This document shows positions 5,737-8,203 of a DNA stretch of 8,203 nt, piece after piece (position 1 is the first letter of the stretch; every line of letters begins with the position of its first letter). The stretch spans positions 1 through 8,203 of the forward strand of contig DJRS01000099.1 of the NCBI GenBank assembly GCA_002440145.1. Direction: 5' to 3'. The stretch is from Verrucomicrobia bacterium UBA6354 (lineage in GTDB: Bacteria > Verrucomicrobiota > Kiritimatiellia > RFP12 > UBA1067). Both the position numbers and the translations under genes were made by a program. The notes under the pieces were generated by a model that was not told the origin of the DNA, ran no database searches, and was given only the letters and a program-made list of their open reading frames with translations.

Positions 5737-7167
5737 CTACCTTCCTTCTTTGAACGCCGCGCGCGGCCGGACACGCGCCAGAAAGCGCATGTTCAGCACG
5801 AGCGGCAGAACCGACGCCGCGTTGGCCACACCATCCGAAATCGGCATGCACAACCAAATCGCCAACGTCTTGTCCTCCATGAAATGCGGCAGAAACCAGA
5901 TGACCGGCAGCAGACAGAAGCCCTGACGCAACAGCGACAGCAGGATGGCCGTGCGCGGGCGCCCGATGGACTGGAAGTAGGTCGAGGACACGATATTGAT
6001 GAAAATGCACCAGATCATGAAATTCGAGATCTGCAGGTCATGCGCCGAAAGCGCGATCAGCGCCGGCTGGTCGCCCGAGATGAAGAGTCGCGCCAGCCAC
6101 GTCGGGAACGGCGGGATGACCTGGATGACAAACGCGATCGCCGTCAGCGCGGCGGTGACGTACAGCCCCAGGACAAGCGTCTGTTTGACGCGCATGAAAT
6201 TGCGCGCGCCCCAATTGTAGCCGATAATGGGCTGAAGCCCCTGCTGGGCGCCCAGAATCGGCATCATGATAAGGATGAGGCAGGCCTGGAACACGCCGAG
6301 GGAGGCGATCTGCGCCGTCCGCGCCGCTTCGTCGGGCACCCAACGCGTAAAGGCTATCTGAAGCGAAACCGTGATGAACGCGCCCAGGATCTGCTGGAAG
6401 AACGGCGAAAAGCCGATGCCGAACGGACGCCAGACGAGCCCCTTGTGGAAGCCGATGCGCCGCCAATCGAGCCGCACGGCCGTCTGCTCCGTCCAATAGT
6501 ACCGCAGCGCCCACAGGCACGAACAGAACATGGAGACGTTCGTCGCCCACGCCGCGCCGGCGACGCCCATGCCGAAGCCGAAGATGAAAACCGGGTCGAG
6601 AATCAGATTCAATCCAAAACCGACGACCATGCAGAGCATGGAACGGAACGCCCCGCCCTCTGCGCGCTGCATGGCCGAAAGCCCGAACGACAGGTGCGAG
6701 AAGATGTAGGCGAAAAGGAGAATCTGCAGATATTCGCGCGCCGCGGCATAGGCGCCCGGCGTCACGCGCGCCGCACCGCACCAGGCGAGAATCGTATCGA
6801 GATTGAAGTAGACGAGCGGCGTCAACGTCAGAAAGAGAAGAAGCTTGAAGGCTATGAGCTGTCCGAGCAGCTTCTCGCAGGCCACCCGGTCCTTCGCACC
6901 CAGTTTGATGGACAATATCGCCGAATGTCCCGCCCCGATCAAAACGCCAAACGCACCGAAAAGCATGGTCAGCGGCATCGCAAGCGTGAGACCCGCCATC
7001 GCGTCCACCCCGCACCCCTGCCCGATGAACACGCGGTCGACGACCGCGTAGAAGGCGTTGAGGCTCATCGCGACCAGGGCCGGCCACGAATACTTCAGCA
7101 GAAGCCGCCCGAGCGGCCCATGGTCGAGTTCGTCGAGCTCGCTTGCGGTTTGGATAGACGCCGCCAT
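5737..7167 (-). CDS. MATE-family multidrug/metabolite efflux transporter
   Basis: The 476-residue product is an inner-membrane cation-coupled antiporter of the MATE family, of the usual length and with about twelve hydrophobic segments in two related halves. Family features include an N-terminal LLLKYSWPALVAMSLNAFY region (22-40), VVDRVFIGQ (42-50), the segment around NLILDPVFIFGFGMGVAGAA (187-206) and QGLQPIIGYNWGARN (309-323) in the second half. It is closest in feel to the MepA-type bacterial branch, but the substrate cannot be read from sequence. I chose the ATG at 7167, which shares its A with the stop codon of the preceding gene (TGATG). An in-frame extension to 7269 would add 34 polar residues that are just the shadow of that gene. 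The overlap indicates translational coupling, so the transporter is made together with the LRR lipoprotein. No truncation or missing region is seen. Confidence 0.95.
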   Translation of the reverse strand: MAASIQTASELDELDHGPLGRLLLKYSWPALVAMSLNAFYAVVDRVFIGQGCGVDAMAGLTLAMPLTMLFGAFGVLIGAGHSAILSIKLGAKDRVACEKLLGQLIAFKLLLFLTLTPLVYFNLDTILAWCGAARVTPGAYAAAREYLQILLFAYIFSHLSFGLSAMQRAEGGAFRSMLCMVVGFGLNLILDPVFIFGFGMGVAGAAWATNVSMFCSCLWALRYYWTEQTAVRLDWRRIGFHKGLVWRPFGIGFSPFFQQILGAFITVSLQIAFTRWVPDEAARTAQIASLGVFQACLILIMMPILGAQQGLQPIIGYNWGARNFMRVKQTLVLGLYVTAALTAIAFVIQVIPPFPTWLARLFISGDQPALIALSAHDLQISNFMIWCIFINIVSSTYFQSIGRPRTAILLSLLRQGFCLLPVIWFLPHFMEDKTLAIWLCMPISDGVANAASVLPLVLNMRFLARVRPRAAFKEGR

Positions 7168-7766
7168 CAGAAAACGATCGCCGTCTTGGGAAGCGCCGCG
7201 CGAATGCGCGCCATCTCGTCCGCCGGTAGTTCGAGCCCGCCCAGCTGGAGTGCCTTCAGCGAGCGCCAAGCCGACAGATCAGACGGAAGCTTGCGGACGT
7301 TCGTGCGGTTGAACGAAAGGAAAAGCAGACCTTCCTTGCGCGCGAGCCAGTCGGGAATCGCGGTCAGCGGGTTGTCCGAAAGCTCGATATCCGTCAGCGC
7401 CGGCAGGTCCTTGAGCGTCTCCGGCACGGCCGCGAACCGGTTCCGCGCCAGGTAAATCCGCCGCAACTGCGTGAGCGCGGCCAGGTCCGGCAGCGCCGCG
7501 AGGCGGTTTGAATTGAGCCGCAGCCACTTGAGATTCGTCAAGGCGGCGACAGGGGCCACGTTCGTCAGGGCGTTCCGATCCAGATTGAGATAGACGATTT
7601 TCGCCGCATCCAGATTCTCGCCCGCGAGGTCGCCGAGACCGCGATCCTGCAGATAGACATGCGCCCCTTCCGGCACGGCGCGCGCCGCGTCGGAAGGTTC
7701 GTCGAAGCAACCCGCGCACGCCGCGAACACGGCGAGCGCGAGCGCTTTCTGTGCAAAGCCGCGCAT
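7167..7766 (-). CDS. Leucine-rich-repeat protein with lipoprotein-like signal sequence
   Basis: The 199-residue protein begins with a signal sequence (MRGFAQKALALAVFAACAGC), then about six leucine-rich repeats of 22-23 residues from roughly residue 50 to 192. Repeat cores such as LKWLRLNSNRLAALP, LRRIYLARNRFAAVP and LTDIELSDNPLTAIP match the LxxLxLxxNxLxxLP consensus. Lipidation is likely at Cys20 or Cys17, but neither has the usual Leu at -3 (Cys and Phe respectively), so the lipobox is unusual and simple secretion remains possible. The end, ADEMARIRAALPKTAIVF, resembles the closing cap seen in other short bacterial LRR proteins. It probably binds a protein partner at the cell envelope. The ATG at 7766 overlaps the tpiA stop by one base (TAATG), and its own stop overlaps the transporter start. 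No good Shine-Dalgarno site is seen, so reinitiation is likely. Confidence 0.9.
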   Translation of the reverse strand: MRGFAQKALALAVFAACAGCFDEPSDAARAVPEGAHVYLQDRGLGDLAGENLDAAKIVYLNLDRNALTNVAPVAALTNLKWLRLNSNRLAALPDLAALTQLRRIYLARNRFAAVPETLKDLPALTDIELSDNPLTAIPDWLARKEGLLFLSFNRTNVRKLPSDLSAWRSLKALQLGGLELPADEMARIRAALPKTAIVF

Positions 7767-8203
7767 TACTTCGCGGCCGCCGCGGCGGCGATGATGCCGG
7801 CGAACGAGTCCGCCTTGAGCGCGGCGCCACCGATGAGGCCGCCGTCGATATCCTTCTTCGCGAGGAGCTCGGCCGCATTGCCCGGCTTCATCGACCCGCC
7901 GTACTGGATGCGGACCGTCTCCGCCGTTTCGGCGCCCACGAGCTTGGCGAGCGTCGCGCGGATGAGCGCGTGCACCTCCTGCGCCTGGTCGGGCGTCGCG
8001 GTCTTGCCGGTGCCGATCGCCCAGACCGGTTCGTAGGCAATGACGAGCTTCGCGCAGTCCGCCGCGGCCACGTCCTTGAGACCGACGTTCATCTGGCGCT
8101 CGATGACTTCGTTCAGCTTGCCCGCTTCGCGCTCTTCGAGCGTCTCGCCCACGCAGACGATGGCCGTCAGGCCCGCCGCGATCGCCGCGCGCGCGCGCTT
8201 GTT
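7766..8203 (-). CDS. tpiA: Triosephosphate isomerase, C-terminal part (cut by window edge)
   Basis: The visible 145 residues are the C-terminal part of the roughly 250-residue TIM-barrel enzyme that interconverts dihydroxyacetone phosphate and glyceraldehyde 3-phosphate in glycolysis and gluconeogenesis. The frame continues open to the edge, starting NKRARAAIAAGL and then CVGETLEERE. The catalytic glutamate and mobile phosphate loop are in YEPVWAIGTGKTAT, and the phosphate-binding strands are YGGSMKPGNA and GLIGGAALK. The N-terminal half, with the catalytic Lys and His, lies outside the window. The protein ends in a run of alanines and a lysine. Its TAA stop shares a base with the next ATG, making it the upstream member of a coupled cluster. 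In many bacteria tpiA is followed by secG or other glycolytic genes; here an LRR lipoprotein and a transporter follow instead. Confidence 0.97.
   Translation of the reverse strand, partial: NKRARAAIAAGLTAIVCVGETLEEREAGKLNEVIERQMNVGLKDVAAADCAKLVIAYEPVWAIGTGKTATPDQAQEVHALIRATLAKLVGAETAETVRIQYGGSMKPGNAAELLAKKDIDGGLIGGAALKADSFAGIIAAAAAAK

Noticed and set aside
5158..7455. A 765-codon open frame on the plus strand, antisense to the hydrolase and MATE transporter
   Set aside because: Composition is dominated by Arg, His, Glu and Asp without any motif; the minus-strand genes have clear family motifs along the whole stretch.

Overview
The window is high-GC bacterial DNA with dense, co-oriented genes. 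Every gene I can name lies on the minus strand, so transcription runs from high to low coordinates. The mix of a C2H2-type zinc-finger protein with disordered tails, a small leucine-rich-repeat lipoprotein and ordinary housekeeping genes suggests a member of the PVC superphylum (Kiritimatiellota, Lentisphaerota or Verrucomicrobiota). That is an inference from gene flavour only; no marker gene here fixes the taxonomy.

Reading in the direction of transcription, the first block is a tightly packed cluster of four genes. It holds the C-terminal part of triosephosphate isomerase (tpiA, cut by the window edge), a leucine-rich-repeat protein with a lipoprotein-like signal sequence, a MATE-family efflux transporter, and a glyoxalase-II-like metallo-beta-lactamase-fold hydrolase. 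The first two junctions are one-base stop/start overlaps (TAATG and TGATG) and the third gap is 9 nt, so this looks like one translationally coupled operon. The glyoxalase-like enzyme and tpiA could be linked through methylglyoxal, a by-product of triose phosphates, but this is speculative.

The second block begins after a 47-nt gap that holds a perfect TATAAT box very close to the next start codon. It contains a 492-residue protein of unknown function (C2H2-like zinc finger, charged disordered ends, possible winged-helix C-terminal segment) and a complete phenylalanyl-tRNA synthetase beta subunit (pheT). The two genes overlap by 29 nt, and the pheT ribosome-binding region lies inside the Lys/Glu-rich tail codons of the upstream gene. 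pheS is not adjacent.

The third block is a 156-nt spacer rich in inverted repeats (two mutually exclusive hairpins, one with a minus-strand U-tract), followed by a family 2 glycosyltransferase of the dolichyl/polyprenyl-phosphate sugar transferase type. Beyond it are 256 nt with no convincing gene but with a perfect 18-bp palindrome, and then about 92 nt at the window edge that may be the start of another minus-strand gene or the end of a plus-strand one.

Most of the window is conventional. The items most worth a second look are the unassigned zinc-finger protein coupled to pheT, the alternative hairpins just before the glycosyltransferase, and the TATAAT boxes placed so close to start codons that transcripts may be leaderless. 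I found no CRISPR array, insertion sequence, phage module, tRNA or rRNA.
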